Positions 7,199-14,512 of a DNA stretch of 23,799 nucleotides are shown here, piece after piece (within the stretch, counting starts at the first letter, position 1; each line of letters opens with the position of its first letter). Source of the stretch: a virus; the IMG/VR virus record IMGVR_UViG_3300032020_000049, positions 1 to 23,799 of that record; one strand, given 5' to 3'. The position numbers and the translations under genes are program-made. Below the pieces are notes generated by a model that was given only the letters and a program-made list of their open reading frames with translations, was not told the DNA's origin and did not search any database.

Positions 7199-8952
7199 CC
7201 GACGAAAACAATCCAGACATCTACATCGAATACAGCGCCGAAGCGTTTCCGCCGACAAACTGGACTTCACTGTTAGCCAACGCCATAAACTTCAAAGTTA
7301 AAAACAGCGGAATAATGAAAACTCCAGAATTAACGCTCGTGCTCAAAAACAAAAACGGCGAATACACGGGCGGAGGATCATTAACGCTAGCACTTAACAA
7401 AATATTACGAATACGGACAGACGTACGTGGAACTGTCGATACCCTCTTTTACGGAAGGATGACGGAACCCCCGTCTAAACAAGACCAAGAAAAACGGGAA
7501 ATCTTAACGATTACCGCACGGGGAATGCTCCAAAAATCTCTCAACGACACGATAACCAAAAACTACGCGAAAGACCAAAAAGAAAACGTGGCAGACAAAA
7601 GCATGAAACAAGTGATTGAACATTTCTTGACAACTCCAGACAGCGGATACGCTACAGGAATATCTTTAGTAACGGACGCTGGAGACATAACAACCGTAAA
7701 AGCAAAACACGATTTCAACCGCAGTTCTCTCCTCGAAGCTATACAACAAATATGCGAATACATCAGTTACGCGGGATACGAAGAAGTAAGCGGCTCAAAC
7801 ATTAACGTGAACCTTTATCCCTACGGATGGCAAGCCACGAATCCAGCAATAACAATAAACGAGAACGACGATGGCACGTATAAAGTGCTTGAACGAGAAT
7901 TTTCGAAAGGAAACTTGGACGACGTTTACAACCACTTATTCATTTGGGGAATGAACTGTAAAGGAGCATATCCGCAGGGAGACTACTGCACGGAAGGAGG
8001 CGTCGCCCTCGGATACTGGACACCATTAAACGCCGAATGCACAGTAGCAGATGAACTCACAGAAAAGAAAGTCAACAATAAAAGCATAAAAATAACGAAG
8101 GCTGCTGGAACCTTAACAAACATGGGAGCCACATGCACGTTTCCAGCAACCTATATAGACGCACTAACAAATAAACTTACACACTTATCATTTCTCATAA
8201 AATCCACGTATGAAGACATGTACCTCAAAATAACTCTTCTCGATTCCGCAGACCACGAAGCCCAGTGGATTCAAAGTTTAAAAGTAAGCGTTCAGAAATA
8301 CGGCGAAGACTGGGTAATACTCAACATTCCAATAGGAGCAATTTACAGTCCTAAAGGCTACATGACATGGCACGAAAGAGAAGTGGGAGGAGGCGAGACT
8401 CCGCCGAAAGATACTTGGTGGGTAGCCGCGGGCGTAGATTTCCATTGGGACGCCCTCAAAAAAATGCGACTTGAAGTTTGGTACATTCCCGCCACACAAG
8501 CATGTATTTGGTATGTCGATGGCTTACACTTCGAAGGGGCAATAATAATAAACCCCATCTTAGACACATCATTGCAAGTGGTTGATGCCACGAGCATAGC
8601 AAACTACGGAAGACGCGTACTTCATCTTGAAGAAGAAGCTTTAGACATTTATTTTCTTTTAAATGAATACGGACAAAAAGTTTTGCTCCACACTAAAAAC
8701 CCAGTTCCAAAACTAATCGTTAAAGTCGGCGCGAAAACTTGGGTGAAACCAAACCAGTACGTAACCGTAAACATGAGCCGATACGGAATCTCAAACGAAC
8801 AATGGAGAATAATGGAACTGGAATATGACTGGAGCACGGACACGAAAATGCTCCATTCAAAATTAAGTTTGACTCCTCGAACTCAACCCGTAACGGGAAA
8901 AGAATGGTATCGCGGACAAGTAGAAGCGATACTAAAAGAAATTACATGGTAA
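7195..8952 (+). CDS. Baseplate hub / tail-associated protein with inserted carbohydrate-binding-like domain
   Basis: This 585-residue protein fits the gp27/Tal-like hub plan. An N-terminal beta domain (DIYIEYSAEA, ELTLVLKNKNGEYTG, LFYGRMTEPP) is followed by a helical segment (KQVIEHFLT) and a second hub domain (HDFNRSSLLEAIQQICEYIS). The C-terminal hub part is WVKPNQYVTVNMSRYGISNE, then EQWRIMELEYDWST and KLSLTPR. Between them, residues about 270-440 form an inserted beta sandwich (KSIKITKAAGTL, LTHLSFLIKST, ending IWYVDGLHF) that resembles a galactose-binding/CBM domain, similar in plan to the one in the repeat protein. It would close the tail end and could bind surface glycans. It starts by ATGA overlap. 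Confidence 0.65.
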   Translation: MTDENNPDIYIEYSAEAFPPTNWTSLLANAINFKVKNSGIMKTPELTLVLKNKNGEYTGGGSLTLALNKILRIRTDVRGTVDTLFYGRMTEPPSKQDQEKREILTITARGMLQKSLNDTITKNYAKDQKENVADKSMKQVIEHFLTTPDSGYATGISLVTDAGDITTVKAKHDFNRSSLLEAIQQICEYISYAGYEEVSGSNINVNLYPYGWQATNPAITINENDDGTYKVLEREFSKGNLDDVYNHLFIWGMNCKGAYPQGDYCTEGGVALGYWTPLNAECTVADELTEKKVNNKSIKITKAAGTLTNMGATCTFPATYIDALTNKLTHLSFLIKSTYEDMYLKITLLDSADHEAQWIQSLKVSVQKYGEDWVILNIPIGAIYSPKGYMTWHEREVGGGETPPKDTWWVAAGVDFHWDALKKMRLEVWYIPATQACIWYVDGLHFEGAIIINPILDTSLQVVDATSIANYGRRVLHLEEEALDIYFLLNEYGQKVLLHTKNPVPKLIVKVGAKTWVKPNQYVTVNMSRYGISNEQWRIMELEYDWSTDTKMLHSKLSLTPRTQPVTGKEWYRGQVEAILKEITW

Positions 8953-8968
8953 CAGGAGGTAATAAAAA

Positions 8969-9463
8969 ATGAAAGAAAAAATAGAAAAACTGCAAGTGCT
9001 ACATGCGATGGGATGGCTCGAAGGAGCCGTCGAAGTCGCCCGCAAAGAACCAGCAATCACGTACGAGAAACTGCCTAGCCTCAGCGTGCAAGCCGATGGA
9101 GCAGTAGCCATAAAGTGCCTCGACGAACCAAGACTCAAAACCATGCCAGACGGAAAAGAATTGGCGTTCGTGAACATGGAACTCTTAGAACCCGCCTCAG
9201 TATTTGAAAGAAAAGAAGGCGAAAAAGAAGGAGCAGAACACGAAGCGCCGAAGGGAACCAAAGTAACCATGAACCTAAAGAGACACGCTTCACTATGGAG
9301 AAACTTCCAAAAGTTCTTGCCATGCACAACCAAAGAGTTAGTGATTATCAATGTTGGAAAACGAACCTTTAAGACACCCAAGGCTCCAAAAGGAAAAGCA
9401 ACGGGCTACGACTACCGCATTTACACACTTGCAGAAATGAAGGAGAAAATGAGGAAGAAGTAA
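8969..9463 (+). CDS. Putative OB-fold / single-strand DNA-binding-like protein
   Basis: This 164-residue protein has its own good ribosome site (AGGAGG at 8955-8960), unlike the overlapping tail genes, marking the start of a new functional pair with the nuclease gene that follows one base after its stop. It has a helical start, then beta strands with typical OB-like alternation (AVAIKCLDEPR, ELAFVNMELLEP, GTKVTMNLKRHASLW, KELVIINVGKR) and a basic C-terminus (KAPKGKATGYDYR, ending EKMRKK). This suggests nucleic-acid binding, perhaps loading or protecting single strands for the Cas4-like nuclease. The fold is inferred by eye. Confidence 0.4.
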   Translation: MKEKIEKLQVLHAMGWLEGAVEVARKEPAITYEKLPSLSVQADGAVAIKCLDEPRLKTMPDGKELAFVNMELLEPASVFERKEGEKEGAEHEAPKGTKVTMNLKRHASLWRNFQKFLPCTTKELVIINVGKRTFKTPKAPKGKATGYDYRIYTLAEMKEKMRKK

Positions 9464-9464
9464 A

Positions 9465-10214
9465 GTGGAAAAACTCAATCCTATAGAGCTATACCGAAAA
9501 CTCATCCACATTCCACACATAGTCCGCACCATAAGGGCAAGTTGCCTCTCTGGATACTGGTACTGCAGCGAGAAAGCACGATTGCAAGCTCTTGGGATTG
9601 AATCTGAAACCAGCAACGAAGCCAAAACAGGCACTCTCATCCATACCAAGATAACAACGGCTCGCAACCCATCGCCCCTCGAAGTAGAACTGAATGAAGC
9701 ACTAAAACCATTCTACACGCTTGGCGAAGACGGCGAACCCATAATCAGCCGAACATACAAGAACACAAAGATTCAAGCAGACGGCACCTTCATCACCCAC
9801 GGCGCAGACGAATTTCAGGTTTCCGCCGACCGCAAAGTGTGGATAATCGAGTACAAGACAAAAAGCAGTATGTATGTGAACCCGATTGACTTGTCTCCAG
9901 CCCGCTTTCAGAATAAGCTTTACTGCTGGTTATTTGCCCCCATTTTTAGTTTAATTCCCTTTAACCTTGCAGGCGGACAAATCGTGTTTCTGATGCGTAA
10001 AGGCAGAAACGGAAACTTTGAAGAAATCGGACAATCTGAACGGTTACTATGGAATGAAGAAATCGAATTACAACTCCTAACAGACATTGAACGAATATTG
10101 TGGAGTTGGGACAATCCGACTAAACAAATTCCTCCAAAATTGTGGAAATGCCTGCGCTGTCCATCCATATACAAAAGTAGATGTATATTTCAAGTAGGTA
10201 AAAAAGATGAATAA
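9465..10214 (+). CDS. Cas4-like RecB-family Fe-S nuclease
   Basis: This 249-residue protein starts with GTG one base after the previous stop. It has the layout of Cas4/Dna2-type PD-(D/E)XK exonucleases: Cys27 and Cys34 near the N-terminus (YWYCSEKARLQALG), His60 in TGTLIH, Asp106/Asp115 in the DGTF and GADEF strands, the catalytic EYK triad end at 129-131, Gln149 in FQNKLYCW, and a C-terminal cysteine cluster at 229, 232 and 240 (KCLRCPSIYKSRC). Cys34 with the three C-terminal cysteines would hold a 4Fe-4S cluster. All catalytic positions appear intact. No other cas gene is nearby, so a role in viral DNA end processing or recombination is more likely than adaptation. Archaeal viruses are known to carry such stand-alone Cas4-like genes. 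Confidence 0.8.
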   Translation: MEKLNPIELYRKLIHIPHIVRTIRASCLSGYWYCSEKARLQALGIESETSNEAKTGTLIHTKITTARNPSPLEVELNEALKPFYTLGEDGEPIISRTYKNTKIQADGTFITHGADEFQVSADRKVWIIEYKTKSSMYVNPIDLSPARFQNKLYCWLFAPIFSLIPFNLAGGQIVFLMRKGRNGNFEEIGQSERLLWNEEIELQLLTDIERILWSWDNPTKQIPPKLWKCLRCPSIYKSRCIFQVGKKDE

Positions 10215-10395
10215 CCGTTTTCAAGCTCAACAAATACGTTCAGACTTACAAAAGAAAGTTGGTATAATGGCAAAAATGAATGATATTACAGCGAAAGAAC
10301 TTGCAAGCGAAATAATAGAAGTCATGCTCACCGAACATAAAGAAGAAGTGGAGCAAATAATAAAAAAATTGAAGATGAAAGGAAAAAGAGACTAA
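10207..10395 (+). CDS. Small hypothetical protein, end of tail operon
   Basis: This 62-residue basic protein overlaps the nuclease gene by 8 bases and is the last plus-strand gene of this block. It is mostly helical (TAKELASEIIEVMLTEHKEE, then a lysine-rich end). Its stop overlaps the stop of the convergent minus-strand gene (10392-10395), so there is no spacer for a terminator between the blocks. No family recognised; it could be a partner of the nuclease. Confidence 0.5.
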   Translation: MNNRFQAQQIRSDLQKKVGIMAKMNDITAKELASEIIEVMLTEHKEEVEQIIKKLKMKGKRD

Positions 10396-10718
10396 GCCGT
10401 AAACTGTCTTGTTTTGCCGTCCCAAGTTATTGTCACAGGAACAGAAGTTGCATATACAGAAAATCTTTTACCATCATAAACGTTCAACCTGCTTATTCCT
10501 AAATAATCTTGAATTGTGATGATTGTAGATTCACCGCTCCACTCAAGATAGTATCTTTTCCATGCAATTGTCTGCCAAGGATTAAGTTGTTGTACACCAG
10601 ATTCTGTATGAAGTATCACTATTTCCCCGCCAATTTGTTGCCTTGACATTAATGCTATTCCAACAACAAGCAGGAGTATAATGGAAATTCCTATTGTAAT
10701 AATATACTCTTTCTTCAC
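10392..10718 (-). CDS. Membrane-anchored extracytoplasmic protein
   Basis: This 108-residue protein starts with GTG and has a clear GGGGGTGA site upstream. One membrane segment lies at residues 6-24 (IITIGISIILLLVVGIALM) after two lysines, so it is a type II-like anchor or uncleaved signal. The remaining about 80 residues are beta-rich (GEIVILHTESG, STIITIQDYLG, VPVTITWDGKTRQF) and would face outside. It is the last gene of the minus-strand block, after the integrase and a zinc-finger gene. The function is unknown; a surface protein made by the lysogen, for example for exclusion, is a guess from topology. Confidence 0.6.
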   Translation of the reverse strand: MKKEYIITIGISIILLLVVGIALMSRQQIGGEIVILHTESGVQQLNPWQTIAWKRYYLEWSGESTIITIQDYLGISRLNVYDGKRFSVYATSVPVTITWDGKTRQFTA

Positions 10719-10745
10719 TTTCTCACCCCCATCTCGTTCTACTTT

Positions 10746-10907
10746 CTATCTCTCTCTATGTTTAGTTTTACAATGTTGATCTATTGCAAGCAGTAACGCT
10801 TCTTTGGCTTGGTTAGGAGAATATCTGTCAACACAGATTCTTTCTCCACAATTTGGACATTCAACACAATAAGTTTGGAGTTTTAATAATTCAGTCATCC
10901 TTTTCAT
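10746..10907 (-). CDS. Small zinc-finger protein coupled to integrase
   Basis: This 53-residue protein starts MKRMTELLKLQTYCVEC and ends HCKTKHRER. Cysteines in CPNCGERIC and a distal His/Cys set (DQHCKTKH) form a C2H2- or zinc-ribbon-like site. Its ATG overlaps the integrase stop (ATGA, 10904-10907), so it is probably translated by coupling; AAGGGGGG lies just upstream. A second ATG three codons in is also possible. It may bind DNA as an accessory factor for integration or excision, or act as a regulator; the position next to the integrase is the only hint. Confidence 0.65.
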   Translation of the reverse strand: MKRMTELLKLQTYCVECPNCGERICVDRYSPNQAKEALLLAIDQHCKTKHRER

Positions 10908-12088
10908 CCCCCCTTTATCTTCTCCAATTGTTCTCTTCCGTTTCTAAACTTTTCGATAGTCTCATTAAATTCATCAGAGCTTTTACATTGTAAAGCTAAC
11001 TGCTCAAACTGTTCATATACTTCAGGTTTCATCCACAACTTTGCCGAATCTAATGTGCCTTGCTTTCGCCTTTCAAGTTCATCAAGCGGCTCTGGAGTCA
11101 AACTCAACCGCGTGCGAGCCTGTTCCATCGCCGCGGAAACCTCACGCTCGTCGTACTTGTCGTAGGCTCCACCGTAGCCGACAACGTGACCGAGCATGAA
11201 CTCTCGAAGTTCTGGATCAACCCCCGCCAACCGTGTCTGCGTCTTGAAATAGCGCCTTCCTATTTGAGCGTGAATCGCCCACCGCTTGCGCCCACGCCGA
11301 GTTTGAACACTCCACTGGAACCCCAATTTCTCCGCCGCCCTTTCAATGAGACAATTTAAATACCCCGCTTTAATGGGAGAAACCCGCGAATCAGAAAAGT
11401 CCACCTTAATCCGCCCATCCACACGGCGACTCCTGAACAACCAAGACTCAGGCGTTATCCGCTCTCCAGCACGTTCCCTCTCTTCCAAATGAAGCTTGAT
11501 GAATTGAGCAACATCGTTGAGAATCGCGAACCGATACCGCACATTACGTTTATTCTGGTTTCTTCCGCCGACGTCTGGAACAAAATCTTGAACGTCAAAC
11601 ACTACGACGGAAGCAGTTTTCCAATCTTTAGTTTGAATGTATTTGACTTTTAAGCAACAAACAAGCCCGTCCCGTTGTCCCATTAAGGTTATGGCACTGG
11701 CGCCTTTATCCCTATAATTATGAATTGCTTCGATTATCTGGAAAACTTGTTTCTGAGTTAAAACGACACGCGCCTCGAATTCAGAATGCCCCTTAAACTT
11801 GCTTCCCGCCTTCGCGAGCCGAACGCCATTATAAGCAAAGAAACTGCGAACCGTGCCGTAGGCGCAAGAGGAACTGGAGCTTGAATATCCTTGGGACTGG
11901 AGCCATGAATGAAATGCGGAAGCCGCGTCGCCAGCGTCCTGTGGCGAAAGCTTAACCAACTCGTCCGCAGAAACAATTTTGTACTTTTCTTCGGCGAACC
12001 GTTTAAAAATTTTCCACCACACAACGTAGGTTTCCCAAGTGGAATCGCCCAAAGAATTCTTCCAGCGTTCGACAGGATCGGAAATCAT
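10904..12088 (-). CDS. int: Tyrosine recombinase (integrase)
   Basis: This 394-residue protein has an N-terminal SAM-like core-binding domain (residues about 1-100, WETYVVWWKIFKRFAEE) and a C-terminal catalytic domain. Visible catalytic residues are Arg139 in MGQRDGL, Arg278 in IGRRYFKTQTRLAGV, His301 in MLGHVVGYGG, and the nucleophile Tyr309 (or Tyr312) in AYDKYDE. The usual HxxR box is altered: the His is at 273, five residues before Arg278, and Gln275 occupies the normal His place. About 65 residues follow the catalytic domain as helices. The GQR box and the GH..G...AY spacing look archaeal. It is coupled by ATGA to genes on both sides, so it is expressed with the accessory train. I found no tRNA or att site next to it. 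Confidence 0.88.
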   Translation of the reverse strand: MISDPVERWKNSLGDSTWETYVVWWKIFKRFAEEKYKIVSADELVKLSPQDAGDAASAFHSWLQSQGYSSSSSSCAYGTVRSFFAYNGVRLAKAGSKFKGHSEFEARVVLTQKQVFQIIEAIHNYRDKGASAITLMGQRDGLVCCLKVKYIQTKDWKTASVVVFDVQDFVPDVGGRNQNKRNVRYRFAILNDVAQFIKLHLEERERAGERITPESWLFRSRRVDGRIKVDFSDSRVSPIKAGYLNCLIERAAEKLGFQWSVQTRRGRKRWAIHAQIGRRYFKTQTRLAGVDPELREFMLGHVVGYGGAYDKYDEREVSAAMEQARTRLSLTPEPLDELERRKQGTLDSAKLWMKPEVYEQFEQLALQCKSSDEFNETIEKFRNGREQLEKIKGG

Positions 12089-12210
12089 TTAACTTCCTCA
12101 ACTTCATAAGTATCTTCAGGACTTGACACACGATTTCTTGCAATAGTTACTGCTTCAGCAGAGGTATATGCTTCTACGATACGAATTATTTTTACTCGAT
12201 ATTTCCCCAT
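12085..12210 (-). CDS. 41-residue DpnD/PcfM-like small protein
   Basis: Starts MGKYRVKIIRIVEAYTSAEA and ends EVEEVK. The pattern of one strand (KYRVKI), then a turn and an A.SAEEA-like helix, is that of the very small DpnD/PcfM-type C-terminal domain found in many mobile elements, whose function is unknown. It overlaps the integrase start (ATGA, 12085-12088) and begins two bases after the stop of the gene upstream. Confidence 0.6.
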   Translation of the reverse strand: MGKYRVKIIRIVEAYTSAEAVTIARNRVSSPEDTYEVEEVK

Positions 12211-12212
12211 TT

Positions 12213-12602
12213 TCAATCTTCCTCTTCAATCTTAATTTTCGGAGACTTCTTGATGGTTTTCAAATACTGAGAAGACGCTTTTCCCTTCATGGCTTTGCTG
12301 ATGGCTTCACGATGACGTTCTGCGGAAGACACATAAGAATGAGATGTGGTTCTTCTGTGAGTTTGCGGTTTTGGAAGAAACTCTTTCTTTACTTGTTCTT
12401 CCTTCGCTTTTTCTAATTGTTTCCAACCATACGCATCTTTAGTCCACAACGTTCCTTCTTCTGGTTTTGGTTGTGATGTTGGTAGTTTCTCACGAACAAC
12501 CTGAACGGTGTAACCTTTGATTTTAATAACCTCGCCAGTCTTTTCATAAACTTTTTCCACACATTTTTTCCTTCTAAATAATTTTTTGAGCCATTCAAAC
12601 AT
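12213..12602 (-). CDS. Basic hypothetical protein with amphipathic N-terminus
   Basis: I choose the ATG at 12602 (MFEWLKKLFRRKK), which overlaps the upstream stop by 8 bases and gives 129 residues; a GTG at 12614 would add four. The N-terminus is a short amphipathic basic helix of the type that lies on a membrane, followed by a strand-rich segment (VIKIKGYTVQVV), a WTKDAYGW motif, a charged helix, and a serine/lysine-rich tail with HREAISKAMKGK. No known domain recognised. It belongs to the ATGA-coupled accessory train. Confidence 0.5.
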   Translation of the reverse strand: MFEWLKKLFRRKKCVEKVYEKTGEVIKIKGYTVQVVREKLPTSQPKPEEGTLWTKDAYGWKQLEKAKEEQVKKEFLPKPQTHRRTTSHSYVSSAERHREAISKAMKGKASSQYLKTIKKSPKIKIEEED

Positions 12603-12831
12603 TGGTATCACCAAACCACTTTTGGAACCATTGTTCTTGTGCTTTTAGACATTCTTCTATGATTTGCTCGCCATCTTTAAGTTCTGGGTGCGACACCACA
12701 AATTTTTCAAGAAAAGGAAATTCTTTTTGAGCCTCATCAAGTATAGCGAATAAAGGATTTTCGAAACTCGCCATACGCGGCAATCTCTTTTGGAGTAACC
12801 GTATTTCTTTTTTAAATTCTCCTTCATTCAT
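12595..12831 (-). CDS. Small acidic helical protein, paralogue B of the KWFGD pair
   Basis: This 78-residue protein (starts MNEGEFKKEIRLLQKRLP) is mostly helical with a middle ILDEAQKEFP and the ending WFQKWFGD. The neighbouring upstream gene has the same start (EGE.KK.I), the same middle (ILDDAKKEI) and the same end (FVKWFGD), so the two arose by tandem duplication and diverged strongly. It overlaps both neighbours by ATGA or 8 bases. Function unknown; the conserved tail suggests a shared binding partner. Confidence 0.6.
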   Translation of the reverse strand: MNEGEFKKEIRLLQKRLPRMASFENPLFAILDEAQKEFPFLEKFVVSHPELKDGEQIIEECLKAQEQWFQKWFGDTNV

Positions 12832-13079
12832 TTTTCGTCACCAAACCACTTAACAAACGTTTGCCTCTTTACAATCAAAACTTCTACAGTTGAATGCACA
12901 TCTTTTATCTCTCCAGAAGGAAGCCAAACAGCACCATTTAATATTTCTTTTTTAGCATCATCCAAAATCTTGAAAATATGTTCCGTATCACGCGGTTCTT
13001 CTCCTTCTTCCAACAAGAAATCTTCGTATGCAGGAATCAATTGTTTTATTCGCTTTTTGAGTTCTCCTTCTTCAACCAT
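12828..13079 (-). CDS. Small acidic helical protein, paralogue A of the KWFGD pair
   Basis: This 83-residue protein (starts MVEEGELKKRIKQLIP) shares the N-terminal EGELKK, the central ILDDAKKE and the C-terminal FVKWFGD with the next gene. A short segment specific to this copy (NGAVWLPSGEIKDVHST) separates the middle and the end. The EGELKKRI start recalls small proteins common in archaeal genomes and proviruses, but I can name no function. Starts at ATG 13079, six bases after the stop of the zinc gene. Confidence 0.6.
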   Translation of the reverse strand: MVEEGELKKRIKQLIPAYEDFLLEEGEEPRDTEHIFKILDDAKKEILNGAVWLPSGEIKDVHSTVEVLIVKRQTFVKWFGDEK

Positions 13080-13085
13080 TTTTAA

Positions 13086-13235
13086 TCACCAGAAATAGCA
13101 ATCGTGTCCATTCCATTTACACTTCAGATATTGCAAGAAACTAATCGATTTATGCTTCAAGCGGCTTATGTATCCACTTTCTCGTGTTCTCCAATTTGGA
13201 TTTTCTTTTTCTGCACACGTAATACACCAAGGCAT
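13086..13235 (-). CDS. 49-residue zinc-binding protein
   Basis: Starts MPWCITCAEKENPNWRTRES and ends NGHDCYFW. A CxxC knuckle at residues 4-7 and a distal C...H.C set (KCKWNGHDC) provide four to five zinc ligands. AGAGG at 13244-13248 lies in the expected place before the ATG. It is the first gene after a 114-base spacer with a possible promoter, so it may head a sub-operon running to the integrase. Basic residues suggest nucleic-acid binding. Confidence 0.55.
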   Translation of the reverse strand: MPWCITCAEKENPNWRTRESGYISRLKHKSISFLQYLKCKWNGHDCYFW

Positions 13236-13269
13236 TTTTTCAACCTCTACGAATGCTATGAGCACTCTG

Positions 13270-13278
13270 ATTAATAAG
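13270..13278 (-). promoter_or_regulatory. Possible archaeal TATA box in minus-strand spacer
   Basis: The only spacer of more than 100 bases in the accessory train (13236-13349) contains CTTATTAAT on the minus strand, preceded by a purine/A-rich BRE-like GATAAA. It is about 35 bases before the ATG at 13235, which would give a short leader. Weak single-site evidence. Confidence 0.35.
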
Positions 13279-13349
13279 TTTATCTATCAAAAATGAAGTG
13301 ATAACTAAGCTTTAGATGTTAAAAATAGCAGATAAAGTAGAAATTGAAA

Positions 13350-13493
13350 TCAATCCTTCCCTCTCTCTTTAATAATTAAAACGTCACCCCTTCTAACAAC
13401 CGAGTAATAAACTTCACCGTCGCCACCAAGAACGGTTTGATTCTCCTTCAACTTAAAGAAAAGCTTCAAATCTTCGATTCTAAGTTTTACCAT
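13350..13493 (-). CDS. 47-residue hypothetical protein
   Basis: Starts MVKLRIEDLKLFFKLKENQT and ends LIIKERGKD. It has a helix followed by a beta hairpin (GEVYYSVVRRGDVLIIKE), a compact fold of SH3- or AbrB-like size. An AGGGATTG ribosome site lies before the ATG, within the end of the gene upstream, three bases away. No family recognised. Confidence 0.5.
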   Translation of the reverse strand: MVKLRIEDLKLFFKLKENQTVLGGDGEVYYSVVRRGDVLIIKERGKD

Positions 13494-13496
13494 TTT

Positions 13497-13658
13497 TCAA
13501 TCCCTATCATAATTGTTAAAAAGACACGTTTTGCACACCTTACCAACCCACGAATCTTTCTTTAGCGAGCCGTGAGGATTCCAATACCTCCATTTAGAAC
13601 AGATTTCCTCGTGTTCGTCCTTAATGATGTGACCATCTTTAGAGCAAATGTTAGTCAT
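13497..13658 (-). CDS. 53-residue zinc-binding protein
   Basis: Starts MTNICSKDGHIIKDEHEEIC and ends VCKTCLFNNYDRD. Ligand candidates are Cys5, His10, Cys20 and a CxxC near the end, typical of a small zinc ribbon or treble clef. It starts by ATGA overlap with the gene before it (13655-13658). Possible DNA- or RNA-binding role; not assigned to a family. Confidence 0.55.
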   Translation of the reverse strand: MTNICSKDGHIIKDEHEEICSKWRYWNPHGSLKKDSWVGKVCKTCLFNNYDRD

Positions 13659-13876
13659 TTCGGTTTCACCCAAAAACCTTGTTTATTTTTAACTAATGCC
13701 TTCAATCGTTGCCAATACTCTTTATCCGATACTAATAATGAAACAACATTCGCTCCTAACATATTTACTAAACATTCTTCACATCTCGGTCTAGGCTCCG
13801 TTAAGCCAGAAGCAGAAGTAGGCGAACAAGTATTAACCATTGCAACGGCTTCGTTTGAACAACTAAAACATTTCAT
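13655..13876 (-). CDS. 73-residue zinc-ribbon protein
   Basis: I use the ATG at 13876 (MKCFSCSNEA), which overlaps the upstream stop by ATGA; a longer frame extends to 13903 but lies inside the upstream gene. Two CxxC knuckles (residues 3-6 and CEEC near residue 33) form a zinc ribbon. The C-terminal half is a helix with VVSLLVSDKEYWQRLKALVK and a basic end. Probably a regulator or adaptor. Confidence 0.6.
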   Translation of the reverse strand: MKCFSCSNEAVAMVNTCSPTSASGLTEPRPRCEECLVNMLGANVVSLLVSDKEYWQRLKALVKNKQGFWVKPK

Positions 13877-14094
13877 TTCTTTCCTCTTCCAACTTTGTCG
13901 CACAATTCAGTGAGTTCTTTACTAAATCCTTTTTCTCTTATTTCTTTCATAAGTTGCCAACCTGAAACCATATCGACAGCCCCAGCTAACTCGGAAAGTC
14001 CTTGAGCATCATCACAAAAAACATGCATATCAACCTTTTCTTTAACGACTCTAAGAAATTCGTCTGCTACTTTTCGAAGTTCACGTCGTTTCAT
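13873..14094 (-). CDS. 73-residue helical hypothetical protein
   Basis: Start at 14094 (MKRRELRKVADEFLRVVKEK) by ATGA overlap with the upstream gene; an in-frame GTG at 14103 would lie within that gene. Nearly all helical, with a basic N-terminus, an acidic loop (FCDDAQGLSELAGAVD) and an end rich in lysine. No motif recognised. Confidence 0.5.
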   Translation of the reverse strand: MKRRELRKVADEFLRVVKEKVDMHVFCDDAQGLSELAGAVDMVSGWQLMKEIREKGFSKELTELCDKVGRGKK

Positions 14095-14285
14095 TTCAAC
14101 CACTCACTCGGCTTCTTCTTTTCTATTCTTTTATTCATTAAATCGTGATACTTCCAACAATCTTGATACGACATTTGCCATAAACAAGTTTTTACTCGAC
14201 AATGCTGTTCGTATCGTTCTTTGCTAATTGTCAAATCGCACGTTTTAATGAACGGACATTCGATAATTCTTTTTCTAAAAATCAT
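14091..14285 (-). CDS. Cysteine-rich 64-residue protein
   Basis: A longer open frame extends upstream to 14480, but it lies opposite in phase within a membrane-protein gene; the ATG at 14285 overlaps that gene's stop (ATGA), so I use it. The protein starts MIFRKRIIECPFIKTCDL and contains five cysteines and two histidines (EQHCRVKTCLWQMSYQDCWK), enough for one or two zinc sites. It belongs to the coupled accessory train. Function unknown. Confidence 0.5.
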   Translation of the reverse strand: MIFRKRIIECPFIKTCDLTISKERYEQHCRVKTCLWQMSYQDCWKYHDLMNKRIEKKKPSEWLK

Positions 14286-14512
14286 CCGAACACCACTCCA
14301 AGAAAAATAATGACTCCAAATGCCATTAAAGGCATCCATACAGCAAAGAATAATATCACAGCAATGATGCTCCAAAGCGTAAGAGTCGCAACAGCGGAAA
14401 CAAGAATTGAACACGTTGGAATAGTCCACAAGAATAGAGCTACCCACCAGCCGATTACATCGAGAATCCAAACGGCGCAAACGAGGAAAAGAGCTAAATC
14501 ACTTTTATCCAT
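14282..14512 (-). CDS. Small membrane protein, about three membrane segments
   Basis: This 76-residue protein starts MDKSDLALFLVCAVWILDVI and is almost entirely hydrophobic, with segments at about residues 6-30, 32-48 and 50-75. The stretch VWILDVIGWW recalls VWAPLGLDVTWW of the larger membrane protein at 14976-15332, so the two may be distant paralogues. It follows one of the two CRLR zinc proteins, as the other membrane protein does. Topology only; no family assigned. Confidence 0.55.
   Translation of the reverse strand: MDKSDLALFLVCAVWILDVIGWWVALFLWTIPTCSILVSAVATLTLWSIIAVILFFAVWMPLMAFGVIIFLGVVFG

Noticed and set aside
9465-10214. CRISPR-Cas locus suggested by the Cas4-like gene
   Set aside because: No repeat-spacer array and no other cas gene in the window; a stand-alone viral nuclease is more likely.
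10719-13600. tRNA gene or att site next to the integrase
   Set aside because: No tRNA arm consensus (GGTTCRANYCC with acceptor pairing) or obvious duplicated core sequence is visible in this region.
14091-14480. 129-codon reading of the cysteine-rich gene
   Set aside because: Its first half lies inside the membrane protein gene; the ATGA start at 14285 explains the junction better.
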